In this document: piece by piece, positions 16,945 through 23,506 of the stretch
Layout: the number at the start of each line of letters is the position of its first letter
How positions within the stretch are numbered: the stretch's first letter is position 1
Assembly (NCBI GenBank): GCA_003134995.1
Contig: PLDC01000011.1
Location: 162,105-226,104, forward strand
Length of the DNA stretch: 64,000 nucleotides
Origin: Acidobacteriaceae bacterium
GTDB lineage: Bacteria > Acidobacteriota > Terriglobia > Terriglobales > Acidobacteriaceae
Reading direction: 5' to 3'
Notes under the pieces: model-generated
What the model saw: only the letters and a program-made list of their open reading frames with translations
Told to the model about the DNA's origin: nothing
Databases searched by the model: none
Position numbers and translations under genes: made by a program

Positions 16945-17230
16945 GCACCGTGAAAGAGAGCGGCGCTTTCAGCGGCCTGCCCCGAGCGAAGTCGAACGGG
17001 CCGCGTAAGCGGCCCAAAAATTGAACCGGTTCCGCAGGGTGCGGAAAAAATTCAAAGATGCATGCGCCACCGTGGAAGAGCGGCGCTTCAGTTTCAACGC
17101 AGCGCAAGCGCCCAGGAATTGAACCGGTTTGGCAAGTGACGGAAAAGCTCAAAGATGCATGCGCGACCGTGGAAGAGCGGCGCTTCAGCGCCGCGTAAGG
17201 CCCACGAATCAACGCGGGCTTTAGCCCCAG
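16945..17230. repeat. Degenerate tandem repeats, about 97-122 bp period
   Basis: This covers most of the roughly 430-bp gap between the kinase and moeA starts. ACCGTGGAAGAGCGGCGCTT recurs at 17069 and 17166, with a variant at 16947. TTGAACCGGTT recurs at 17021 and 17119. CAAAGATGCATGCGC recurs at 17053 and 17150. The block ends in a GCGGGCTTTAGCCCC palindrome. No gene is seen here. Confidence 0.85.
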
Positions 17231-17297
17231 TGGTCGTATTTTGCGTGCGCAAAGAGTTTTCCGCAGCCTGATTAGTCGCCGGGTCTATCATCTCTCC

Positions 17298-18590
17298 ATG
17301 AGCGCACCGCGAGCCACGTCCCAAGTTCTGACTTTCGAAGAAGCACGACGCGTAGTCGAAGACCATGCTTCGCATCTGGATCCGGGCGCCAACGAAACCG
17401 TAAACTTGCTCCACGCCGCTGGACGCGTTCTCGCCGAGCCCATCAATGCCGACCGGGACATCCCTCCCTTTCCGCGATCGACGCGCGATGGCTATGCCGT
17501 GCGCGCCGCCGATCTGGCAACGCTACCGGCCAGGTTGAAAGTGATCGGAGAAATCAAAGCTGGGCCCAGTCAAATTCCATCGCCACTGAATCGCGGCGAA
17601 GCATATTCCATCATGACGGGCGCACCGGTGCCGCAAGGCGCCGACGCAGTCGTGATGGTCGAATACACATCGCAACAAACAGACGCAGTCGAAATAACAA
17701 TAACAAAGGGCGTTGTTCCGGAAGAAAATATCGTCGCACAGGGAGCCGAGGCGAAACGCGGCAGCCTTCTGCTCGACCGAGGCGCGCGGCTCAACGAGTC
17801 GGTGATCGCACTCGCGGCATCAGTCGGCAAATCGCAGCTGAAAGTGTTCGTTCGTCCCCGCGTGGCCGTGCTCACCACAGGCGATGAGATCGTCGAGGTC
17901 GATGCCGAACCCGGCCCCACGCAGATTCATAATTCCAACACCTATTCGCTCGCGGCACAGATCCAGAAAGCCGGAGGCGAACCCGTGCTGTTGCCCATCG
18001 CTCCCGACGAACCGCGCCGCCTGCGCGAATTAATCGAAGAAGGATTGCAATCAGACTTGCTCATCATGACCGGCGGCGTCTCCATGGGTCGCTACGATTT
18101 GGTGGAGCAGGTCCTGGCAGAACTGCAAGCCGAGTTCTTCTTCACCGGAGCAAAAATCCAACCAGGAAGGCCGGTAGTATTCGGCCGAGTCAAGCGTGGC
18201 GCGGGCACTCTTGCCTGCGGGGCTTTAGCTCCAGCCGCTCTTTTGAACGCACACAAATATTTCTTCGGCCTACCCGGCAACCCAGTCTCAACCATGGTCA
18301 CGTTCGAACTATTTGCCAGACCAATGTTAGAGGCGCTGTCAGGAATGTCCCCGCGCCAGCTCACCTTCCCGCATGCCCGTCTGAAATCCGACATTCGCGT
18401 CAAGACAGGATTGACGAGATTTCTCCCCGCAATTCTTTCCGGCAAGTACGCAGACTCATACGCCGAACCCGTGCCCTGGCAAGGTTCAGGCGACATCGCA
18501 GCCCGATCCCGCGCCAATTGCTACATAGTAGTCCCCCCAGATCGCGGCCATATCCCAGCCGGCGAATGGGTAGCAGTCATGCTGAGCTAA
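17298..18590 (+). CDS. moeA: Molybdopterin molybdenumtransferase MoeA
   Basis: Inserts molybdenum into adenylylated molybdopterin to finish the cofactor. The 430-residue protein has the family blocks PFPRSTRDGYAVRA, SIMTGAPVPQGADAVVMVE, VAVLTTGDEIVE, LIMTGGVSMGRYD and FFGLPGNPVSTMVTFELF. The ATG at 17298 starts the recognisable MoeA sequence; no ribosome-binding site decides it. Between GRPVVFGRV and the FFGLPGNP block is an extra stretch (GAGTLACGALAPAALLNA) encoded by DNA that resembles the intergenic GCGGGCTTTAGCCCC repeats, so a repeat has probably inserted in frame. It is the first of three Moco genes on this strand. Confidence 0.92.
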   Translation: MSAPRATSQVLTFEEARRVVEDHASHLDPGANETVNLLHAAGRVLAEPINADRDIPPFPRSTRDGYAVRAADLATLPARLKVIGEIKAGPSQIPSPLNRGEAYSIMTGAPVPQGADAVVMVEYTSQQTDAVEITITKGVVPEENIVAQGAEAKRGSLLLDRGARLNESVIALAASVGKSQLKVFVRPRVAVLTTGDEIVEVDAEPGPTQIHNSNTYSLAAQIQKAGGEPVLLPIAPDEPRRLRELIEEGLQSDLLIMTGGVSMGRYDLVEQVLAELQAEFFFTGAKIQPGRPVVFGRVKRGAGTLACGALAPAALLNAHKYFFGLPGNPVSTMVTFELFARPMLEALSGMSPRQLTFPHARLKSDIRVKTGLTRFLPAILSGKYADSYAEPVPWQGSGDIAARSRANCYIVVPPDRGHIPAGEWVAVMLS

Positions 18591-18606
18591 CTCTATGTTG
18601 AGCTGA

Positions 18607-18634
18607 CTGACCACTGACCACTGACCACTGACCA
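18607..18634. repeat. Heptanucleotide array between moeA and moaC
   Basis: Four exact units of CTGACCA, with a partial CCACCACCA tail. It lies in the 80-bp gap between moeA and moaC. Confidence 0.88.
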
Positions 18635-18670
18635 CCACCACTGCTCTCCCATGTAAGATAGAACTTCCGC

Positions 18671-19144
18671 ATGGCGAAAAAACTCTCCCACTACGACGAT
18701 GCCGGCCACGCTCGCATGGTGAATGTCTCGAGCAAAGTCCCCACGCGGCGCGAAGCCGAAGCCAGCGCCTTCGTGCTCATGCCGAATTCCGTGCTGCAAG
18801 CACTGCCGAAAAATCCCAAAGGCGATCCGCTCGAAGTAGCGCGTCTCGCTGGAATCATGGCCGCCAAGCGCACAGCGGAGTTGATCCCGATGTGCCACGC
18901 CCTGCCGCTGTCGCACGTTGATGTCGACATGAGCGTATGCGAAAATGGCATCGCAATCACCACCAAAGTGAGCACCACCGCCGAAACCGGCGTAGAAATG
19001 GAAGCCCTGGTAGCCGCAGCAATCTCCGCCCTGACGATTTACGATATGACCAAGGCTCTCGACAAAGGAATCGAGATTCGCGACATCGTGCTGCAACGCA
19101 AGACCGGCGGCAAGAGCGGAGAGTACCGGCGCAAAAAGAAGTAA
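18671..19144 (+). CDS. moaC: Cyclic pyranopterin monophosphate synthase MoaC
   Basis: Makes cyclic pyranopterin monophosphate from the MoaA product, early in molybdenum cofactor synthesis. The hallmark AAKRTAELIPMCHALPLSHV (substrate-binding lysine, histidine and cysteine region) and TGVEMEALVAAAISALTIYD are both intact. Length 157 residues is normal. The lysine-rich tail (YRRKKK) is common. It is 80 bp after moeA and 20 bp before a response regulator gene, so probably in one transcript. Confidence 0.94.
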   Translation: MAKKLSHYDDAGHARMVNVSSKVPTRREAEASAFVLMPNSVLQALPKNPKGDPLEVARLAGIMAAKRTAELIPMCHALPLSHVDVDMSVCENGIAITTKVSTTAETGVEMEALVAAAISALTIYDMTKALDKGIEIRDIVLQRKTGGKSGEYRRKKK

Positions 19145-19164
19145 CCTGTATCCACACGAATTAC

Positions 19165-20031
19165 ATGGCAAACGAAGTAAAACTCCTTCTTGTGGACGAC
19201 AACCCGATGGTGTTGGGGATGCTGGAGCATGCTTTGGCGCCGTTTGCGCGGGTTATGGCTGCTGGTGATGCGGCGGATGCTTTGCTGAAGGCGGTCGATG
19301 ATCCTCCGGAGCTGGTGGTTTGCGATTACCGGATGCCGGGGATGGATGGGCGGCAGCTGGTGGAGAAGCTGAAGTCGCGGCCGGCTACGGCTAATTTTTC
19401 GGCGATCCTGTTGGCCAGCCGGGCGGATATTGATGAGCGTCTATCTCCGCAGGATGCGGCGGACGACTACATTGCCAAACCTTTTTTTCTGAAGGAAGCT
19501 ACGCGACGGATCAAGCGTACTGTTGACCGCATTGCTCTCGAGAAGATGGCGAAGACTGCGCCTTCCGACGGCGTGGTGCGCGGAAATCTTTCGCAGATGA
19601 ATGTGATTGACCTGATGCAGTCGCTGGAGATGGGGCGCAAGAGTTGCCAGCTCAAGCTGAACAATGCCGGAGAGAAGTGCGAAGTGTTTTTTGCCGAGGG
19701 CCAGGTTAAGCACGCTACTTACGGATCACTGGTGGGAGATGAGGCTGTCTTCAAAGTGCTGCGCTGGACTGGCGGCAATTTTGAATTGAACTTCGAAGGC
19801 AAGACCGATCAGGAAACCACCAAGCTGAATACGCAGGGCCTGCTGATGGAGGGTTTGCGATTGCTTGACGAATCGCAACGCGATGCTGGTGGAGATATTC
19901 CTGAGGACAGCGTTGATAGTGCATCTGGCGCTGGCGGCAATGCTGATGCTGGCGTGAGCACGCCGAGTAGTGGCGGCAGTTCCGGCGGCGGGACGGGAGA
20001 GGAAGAAGATGATGTCCTCCTCGACAACTGA
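19165..20031 (+). CDS. Response regulator with DUF4388 (PATAN-type) output domain
   Basis: The N-terminal receiver domain (about 1-120) has the acidic pair VDDN, the phospho-acceptor aspartate in VVCDYRMPGMDG, and the conserved lysine in YIAKPFF. Then a DUF4388 domain (about 130-235) is seen in GNLSQMNVIDLMQSLEMGRK and VFFAEGQVKHATYG. This domain is linked to motility and surface-behaviour regulators such as the PATAN family. The C-terminus is a glycine/serine-rich, acidic tail. Start ATG at 19165. It overlaps mogA by 23 bp, so a regulator sits within a cofactor operon. No sensor kinase gene is near. Confidence 0.85.
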   Translation: MANEVKLLLVDDNPMVLGMLEHALAPFARVMAAGDAADALLKAVDDPPELVVCDYRMPGMDGRQLVEKLKSRPATANFSAILLASRADIDERLSPQDAADDYIAKPFFLKEATRRIKRTVDRIALEKMAKTAPSDGVVRGNLSQMNVIDLMQSLEMGRKSCQLKLNNAGEKCEVFFAEGQVKHATYGSLVGDEAVFKVLRWTGGNFELNFEGKTDQETTKLNTQGLLMEGLRLLDESQRDAGGDIPEDSVDSASGAGGNADAGVSTPSSGGSSGGGTGEEEDDVLLDN

Positions 20032-20515
20032 GGGCTTGGTGGTTTTCACGGCCGCAGTGGTCACGGTCAGCGATTCCTGCTCGCGCGGGGAACGCGCAGA
20101 TATTTCTGGGCCGGCGGTGGTTGAGATATTGAAGAAGTCCGGCTTTGAGATTGTGCACACGCGAATCGTGCAGGACGATTCCATGCAGATTCAGAATGCG
20201 CTGGTGCATCTGGCGCTGGAAGTGCGCTTCATCGTGACCACGGGCGGGACGGGCATTGCGCCGCGCGATGTGACTCCGGAGGCGACGGAGGCGATTTGCG
20301 ATCGACTGATTGACGGCGTGGGTGAGCGCATGCGGCTTGAGGGCGCAAAGAAAGCTCCGTTTGCCGCTTTGAGCCGGGGGGTCTGCGGCGTGCGGGAGAA
20401 AACTTTGATTCTGAATTTGCCGGGGAGTCCTGGCGGCGCGGTGGAGTCTTTGGAGGCTGTGCTGGAGTTAGTGCCTCATGCGCTGAATTTGCTGGATGGG
20501 AAGACGGAACATTGA
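20009..20515 (+). CDS. mogA: Molybdopterin adenylyltransferase MogA/MoaB
   Basis: Activates molybdopterin with ATP before metal insertion by MoeA. The MPT-binding fold is recognised by AVVTVSDSCSRGERADISGP, FIVTTGGTGIAPRDVTPEA and LPGSPGGAVESLEAVL. The protein has 168 residues from the ATG at 20009, which has an AGAGGAAG ribosome-binding site just upstream, inside the preceding response regulator gene. A second ATG follows at 20012. Whether it is a MogA or a MoaB cannot be settled by eye. It closes the Moco group with moeA and moaC. Confidence 0.88.
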   Translation: MMSSSTTEGLVVFTAAVVTVSDSCSRGERADISGPAVVEILKKSGFEIVHTRIVQDDSMQIQNALVHLALEVRFIVTTGGTGIAPRDVTPEATEAICDRLIDGVGERMRLEGAKKAPFAALSRGVCGVREKTLILNLPGSPGGAVESLEAVLELVPHALNLLDGKTEH

Positions 20516-20521
20516 GGATTT

Positions 20522-20719
20522 ATGGCGGGAAAGACAGGATTGAGAACTAACGCGTCGACGAAGAAGTCGGAGCGCACAAACGGCAGTGGTGCTGACTGGG
20601 TCAAGTTGCGCCGCATGAGCGCGGCTCGCATCCGCAGCGGGATTTTGGCTGACCCTGACGCGCGTGCCACGGATGAAAACTTCTGGAAAAGCGCCAAGGT
20701 TGTAATGCCGGCGCGGTAA
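20522..20719 (+). CDS. BrnA-like antitoxin, probably orphan
   Basis: A 65-residue basic protein starting 6 bp after mogA. The C-terminal part (DWVKLRRMSAARIRSGILAD, then DENFWKSAKVVMP) resembles the tail of BrnA-type antitoxins, where a short linker is followed by a ribbon-helix-helix-like end. No BrnT-like toxin gene lies on either side: mogA is upstream and a repeat plus a transposase tail downstream. It may therefore be an orphan antitoxin or the remnant of a pair. The family call is tentative. Confidence 0.55.
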   Translation: MAGKTGLRTNASTKKSERTNGSGADWVKLRRMSAARIRSGILADPDARATDENFWKSAKVVMPAR

Positions 20720-20739
20720 GGCGCGACTCCGAGTCGAAT

Positions 20740-20772
20740 CCCCACTTCTCGCAAAGAACGCGAGAAATGGGG
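20740..20772. repeat. Palindromic repeat, CCCACTTCTCGC family
   Basis: Arms CCCCACTTCTCGC and GCGAGAAATGGGG around AAAGAAC. A close copy, followed by the same GCACCC, lies at 39045-39076 inside the actE coding region. Confidence 0.85.
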
Positions 20773-20781
20773 CACCCGGCT

Positions 20782-20901
20782 GTTGCTCTTCACTTCGCTT
20801 ACTATAACTTCTGCCGCGTTCATACGAGTATCAGAGTGACGCCTGCAATGGAGGCCGGGGTTGCCGACCACGTTTGGACTGTTGGAGAGTTGTTTGCCTA
20901 G
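20782..20901 (+). pseudogene. Transposase C-terminal remnant (IS1-like)
   Basis: The frame ending at TAG 20899-20901 encodes VALHFAYYNFCRVHTSIRVT followed by PAMEAGVADHVWTVGELFA. This matches the conserved tail of IS transposases that end in YNFCR.H..LRVTPAMEAG..DHVW, usually annotated as IS1-family or related DDE transposases. Only about 39 codons remain, joined directly to a palindromic repeat at 20740-20772. No inverted terminal repeats were found, so this is a dead fragment. It marks the left edge of the accessory stretch up to 23.35 kb. Confidence 0.72.
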
Positions 20902-21030
20902 CAAACATTACTACGATGCATCCTCGGCGTTGATTACGTCATCAATATTCAAGTGTTTTGATGATAATCAAGCGTTGTTTAATAGTGCCGATGTTTGCAT
21001 TTATGACGAAATACGACACTGATGTGCAAC

Positions 21031-21068
21031 TTGTTGTCAATGTTAACTTGTACTATACTGTTGACAAC
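21031..21068. promoter_or_regulatory. Promoter-like site with inverted repeat GTTGTCAA/TTGACAAC
   Basis: Plus-strand hexamers TTGTTG (21031-21036) and TATACT (21054-21059) are 17 bp apart. They overlap the inverted repeat GTTGTCAA (21033-21040) and TTGACAAC (21061-21068), separated by 20 bp. The layout suggests a regulated promoter. No gene is seen directly downstream on the plus strand. The surrounding 20902-21170 is AT-rich and has no gene I can support. Confidence 0.45.
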
Positions 21069-21171
21069 CTGAATAGTTCTGGCTACTATGATTGATTTTT
21101 CAATCATTTACGCCATGAGATTGCCAAATCATCGACACAGTCCACTTTGGCAACATAATTGCTTAAGCCAG

Positions 21172-21204
21172 ACAAAAAGAGGAGAGCCCATACAGGCGCT
21201 CTCC
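21172..21204 (-). terminator. Intrinsic terminator for the 52-residue gene
   Basis: On the minus strand: stem GGAGAGC/GCTCTCC, followed by TCTTTTTGTC. It ends 24 bp after the stop of the small gene at 21228-21386. Confidence 0.8.
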
Positions 21205-21227
21205 CAAAGTACAACAGGGTTGGATTG

Positions 21228-21386
21228 TTAATTCTTGCTGGCGGGAACCAGCATGAACCCATCACGACGTGCCTGATACTCGGGCACGAGGAAATGGTCG
21301 AGGCCGATCACCTTGGAATGAAAAAACAGACCATTCTCCAAGGGAACTGCCGAAACAGGGACAAGAGCTTCTGGGTTGTTTTCCAT
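21228..21386 (-). CDS. Small protein of unknown function (52 residues)
   Basis: I do not recognise this protein. It begins MENNPEALVPVSAVPLENG and ends GFMLVPASKN. It has no membrane segment, no cysteine and no clear signal. Three things support a real gene: AAAGGAG lies 6 bp before the ATG, an intrinsic terminator (21172-21204) follows the TAA by 24 bp, and a promoter-like pair CTGTCA-17-TATGAT (21485-21513, minus strand) lies about 100 bp upstream. That promoter shares its -35 box with a plus-strand promoter for a short RNA. Possible roles include a RiPP precursor, a toxin/antitoxin partner or a phage-type small protein; none is shown. Confidence 0.6.
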   Translation of the reverse strand: MENNPEALVPVSAVPLENGLFFHSKVIGLDHFLVPEYQARRDGFMLVPASKN

Positions 21387-21484
21387 GAAGACTCCTTTCA
21401 CGTTTGAGATTGCCCAGAGAGAGGCCGTGTACTACGGGCTCTCCAAGGACATTCTCGGGAGCCGATCTTGCTGGCACCTGAGAA

Positions 21485-21513
21485 ATCATAAAAGTCGTAA
21501 AGTCGTTTGACAG
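21485..21513 (-). promoter_or_regulatory. Promoter-like site for the small gene
   Basis: On the minus strand: CTGTCA (21513-21508), 17-bp spacer, TATGAT (21490-21485). It predicts a start near 21478 and a leader of about 92 nt before the ATG at 21386. Its -35 box overlaps that of the plus-strand promoter. Confidence 0.45.
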
Positions 21514-21536
21514 GGGAACGTAAACTCGGGTAGGAT
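21507..21536 (+). promoter_or_regulatory. Strong sigma70-like promoter for a short RNA
   Basis: TTGACA (21507-21512), 18-bp spacer, TAGGAT (21531-21536), on the plus strand. It predicts a start near 21543. A terminator follows only about 50-70 bp later. Confidence 0.6.
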
Positions 21537-21542
21537 ACACAC

Positions 21543-21615
21543 ATCCCGACGAGACGCGACCGAGCCACCTACAAGTTATGCTTCACTGAGAGGGCCAGCT
21601 ACTAACTGGCCTTTT
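21543..21615 (+). ncRNA. Candidate small RNA, about 73 nt
   Basis: The unit is defined by the upstream promoter (TTGACA-18-TAGGAT) and a downstream intrinsic terminator: GGCCAG (21593-21598), loop CTACTAA, CTGGCC (21606-21611), then TTTT. No protein longer than MLH can be read from an ATG within it. It is transcribed away from the 52-residue gene, and the two promoters overlap. No known RNA family is recognised. Start and end are predictions. Confidence 0.5.
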
Positions 21616-21854
21616 CACATTTCGGGAACCAAAATCCCGAGCTACTCAGTGTGCAAAAGTCTATCACATCCGACCCCCGTTTTCATCCCACGAAAACAGA
21701 GAATCTTAGGTGTTTCAACTCAAATTATACCTGTTCTGTTAGATGGCTTGCCCGGTACCGAAGGTTCCAATTTGGATTCAAAGTTTCTTCACGAAAGCTC
21801 GGGGGGGTGGGCTCACGTTTGTGCGGCTATTGCCGCCCAGCAACGCACTATTAG

Positions 21855-22172
21855 GACACTACCGACTCGTATCTCGATGGGCTGGACCTGGCGCGCGGCG
21901 AGAAACTGAATCTGCTCTTCTACGTCGCTCTGTATTCCGTTTGCGCGGCGCTGAGGTCGGTAAGGCCGAATCGGAAGTCGATCGCTGGCCTGAACATCGA
22001 TCTGCTTACGGACGAAGTCCTCCATGATTGTTACGGAAAGGTTTTGCTTCTCTACAAGGCTCTAGGCGGTGACGACAAAGTCGCGAAGGGTCCCGAACTA
22101 GTTCAAAGGGTAAAGGCGGATCTCGTTGGGAGTTTTGGCGGCCAGAAGAAAAAAACGAAGACGGGCCCCTAG
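21855..22172 (+). pseudogene. Broken gene, C-terminal fragment of unknown family
   Basis: A frame of 105 codons after a TAG at 21852-21854 has no start codon near its beginning but reads like protein. It contains LDGLDLARGEKLNLLFYVAL, IAGLNIDLLTDEVLHDCYGK and VLLLYKALGG, with codon choice like the surrounding genes, and ends in a lysine-rich tail before TAG 22170-22172. I do not recognise the family. Upstream coding seems to have been lost or shifted; a run of seven G lies at about 21803-21811. It is probably the tail of a decayed accessory gene. Confidence 0.4.
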
Positions 22173-22370
22173 CTCCGACCCAATTCGCCCTCCCAAGCAG
22201 AACCCATAAAGCGACTATACCGCAGGGGGCAGGGCTCACTCATGCTCGGTTTTGGCTTGAGTGGGGATGTTCGCATGTCACAGGCTTAGTCCGGCGCACG
22301 AGCTATTGTCGTAATGCCGCCGGCTGCGCGAAGAGAATTCCCTGAGGCGGCACGTAGGCGTTGGCGGTGC

Positions 22371-22441
22371 GGGGGTCCTTCGACTTCGGAACTGCTCCGC
22401 TTCGCGAGGCAGTTCCTTCGCTCAGGATGACAGGGTTCATC
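22371..22441. repeat. Dispersed palindromic repeat (CTCAGGATGACA type)
   Basis: Holds GGAACTGCTCCGCTTCGCGA and GGCAGTTCC arms, with GTCCTTCGACTTC to the left and CTCAGGATGACA to the right. It belongs to the same family as the large element at 44330-44554. The stretch 22173-22370 before it has nothing I can support. Confidence 0.75.
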
Positions 22442-22539
22442 GGCGGGGGCTGTATTCTTTTGCCGCTTGCGGCTGAGCTTAGTCTATGGAAAACCGTAGC
22501 CAAATCCTGTCAATAGCTAAATAGTAAACGATTCTGGCT

Positions 22540-22610
22540 ATGTGACGGCACGGAAAGGAAATATAAAGTTGGGAAATGTGACGGTTTACCCTATAGCGGG
22601 ATGATATAAT
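22540..22610 (+). promoter_or_regulatory. Promoter region with two ATGTGACGG direct repeats
   Basis: ATGTGACGG occurs at 22540-22548 and again at 22576-22584, 36 bp apart. A consensus -10 TATAAT lies at 22605-22610 and no good -35 box is present. The spacing looks like activator sites in front of a weak promoter. It precedes the short two-hairpin RNA candidate. Confidence 0.45.
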
Positions 22611-22616
22611 ATAATT

Positions 22617-22666
22617 ATAGAGTCGAGAAATCGACAAGAAGGCGTAGCCCACGGGCTGCGCCTTTT
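22617..22666 (+). ncRNA. Candidate short two-hairpin RNA, about 50 nt
   Basis: Downstream of the TATAAT box are two hairpins. The first is GTCGA-GAAA-TCGAC (22622-22635), a stem with a GNRA loop. The second is a 10-12 bp stem, AAGGCGTAGCCC with GGGCTGCGCCTT (22639-22664), followed by TTTT, an intrinsic terminator. No open frame lies between. It could be a very short RNA or a terminated leader for the endonuclease-like gene at 22816. No known family is recognised. Confidence 0.45.
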
Positions 22667-22721
22667 GTGTTTCTGGGCGATTTCAGGGCGACTTGGCAGC
22701 AGGAACAGCAGGTCCCTCCAC

Positions 22722-22768
22722 CCGCTACTCCTTCCCTTCGGGAAGGAGTAGCTCCGGTCGGGATGACA
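22722..22768. repeat. Palindromic repeat before the PD-(D/E)XK gene
   Basis: The inner palindrome CTACTCCTTCCCTTCGGGAA is followed by GGAGTAG. The outer part is the GGTCCC...GGGATGACAA signature of the dispersed family. Confidence 0.75.
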
Positions 22769-22815
22769 ATGACTAATTAGATGAACAACATGACGTTGCG
22801 TATTGGGAGAAGCCT

Positions 22816-23346
22816 ATGAGGCGGCACGGTAAGAGAGTGTTTGCGAATTTCAAGCAGCGGGGCGAGTGGGTGGAGTTGTTGTTTATGACGGTGGCTGCGG
22901 GGTTGGGTTTTACGGTGGCGAAGCCTTTTGGGGATTCGGCTCGCTACGATGTGATCGTGGAGCACTTGGGGCGGTTCCTGAGGATACAGGTGAAATCCAC
23001 GGAGCTGTGGACGGGTAGCAGCTATGTGTGCCAGTTGAATATGTGTGGGCGACTGTACACGGCGGAGGACATTGACTACTTTGCCGTCTACGTTTTGCCT
23101 TTGGATTTGTGGTATATCTTTCCGGCGCGGACGCTGGCGGGGTTGAGCAACGTGGTGCTTTCGCCGCATCGCAAGGGACATAAGTATGAGCGGTACATGG
23201 AAAACTGGTGGCTGCTGACCAGGAAGCACGTGCGGCGGGGAGCCAGGACTGTGGTGCCTTCGGGGGATGAGTGGAGGGATGCGACCGACCAGTTGAGTGC
23301 GCGGATTGTGGAGAGGTTGCGGATGGTGGGTACGCGGGTGCGATAG
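22816..23346 (+). CDS. PD-(D/E)XK endonuclease-like protein
   Basis: The 176-residue protein fits the small PD-(D/E)XK family found with group I introns and mobile DNA. Candidate active-site residues in order are the glutamate in RGEWVELLFM, the aspartate in ARYDVIVEHLG, and the Q-x-K of LRIQVKST. The AKPFGDSARYDVIV block is typical. The C-terminal half (YFAVYVLPLDLWYIFP) is the usual continuation. No intron or recognition site is visible. It ends the accessory stretch that starts with a transposase tail at 20.78 kb. It may act in defence, homing or DNA repair; the sequence does not decide. Confidence 0.72.
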   Translation: MRRHGKRVFANFKQRGEWVELLFMTVAAGLGFTVAKPFGDSARYDVIVEHLGRFLRIQVKSTELWTGSSYVCQLNMCGRLYTAEDIDYFAVYVLPLDLWYIFPARTLAGLSNVVLSPHRKGHKYERYMENWWLLTRKHVRRGARTVVPSGDEWRDATDQLSARIVERLRMVGTRVR

Positions 23347-23420
23347 TCAGAGTCAAAGTCAAAATCTAAAGTCAAAGGCGACGGACAGGGGTGTCCGTCC
23401 CACAAGTGTCGTTGCCGCCC

Positions 23421-23470
23421 ACGGGGACAGCAGGTTCCTCACCGGGCTCTTCGCCCGGTTCGGAATGACA
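23421..23470. repeat. Dispersed palindromic repeat
   Basis: The inner palindrome ACCGGGCTCTTCGCCCGGT lies between GACAGCAGGTTCCTC and CGGAATGACA. It lies between two convergent genes and may serve as a shared terminator. Confidence 0.75.
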
Positions 23471-23506
23471 TCCCTATTTTTATTGTGCCTTCTTCTTTGA
23501 TTCCCT

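Noticed and set aside
16945..17230. CRISPR array
   Set aside because: The units are about 97-122 bp, degenerate and contiguous, with no unique spacers of even length and no cas gene nearby.
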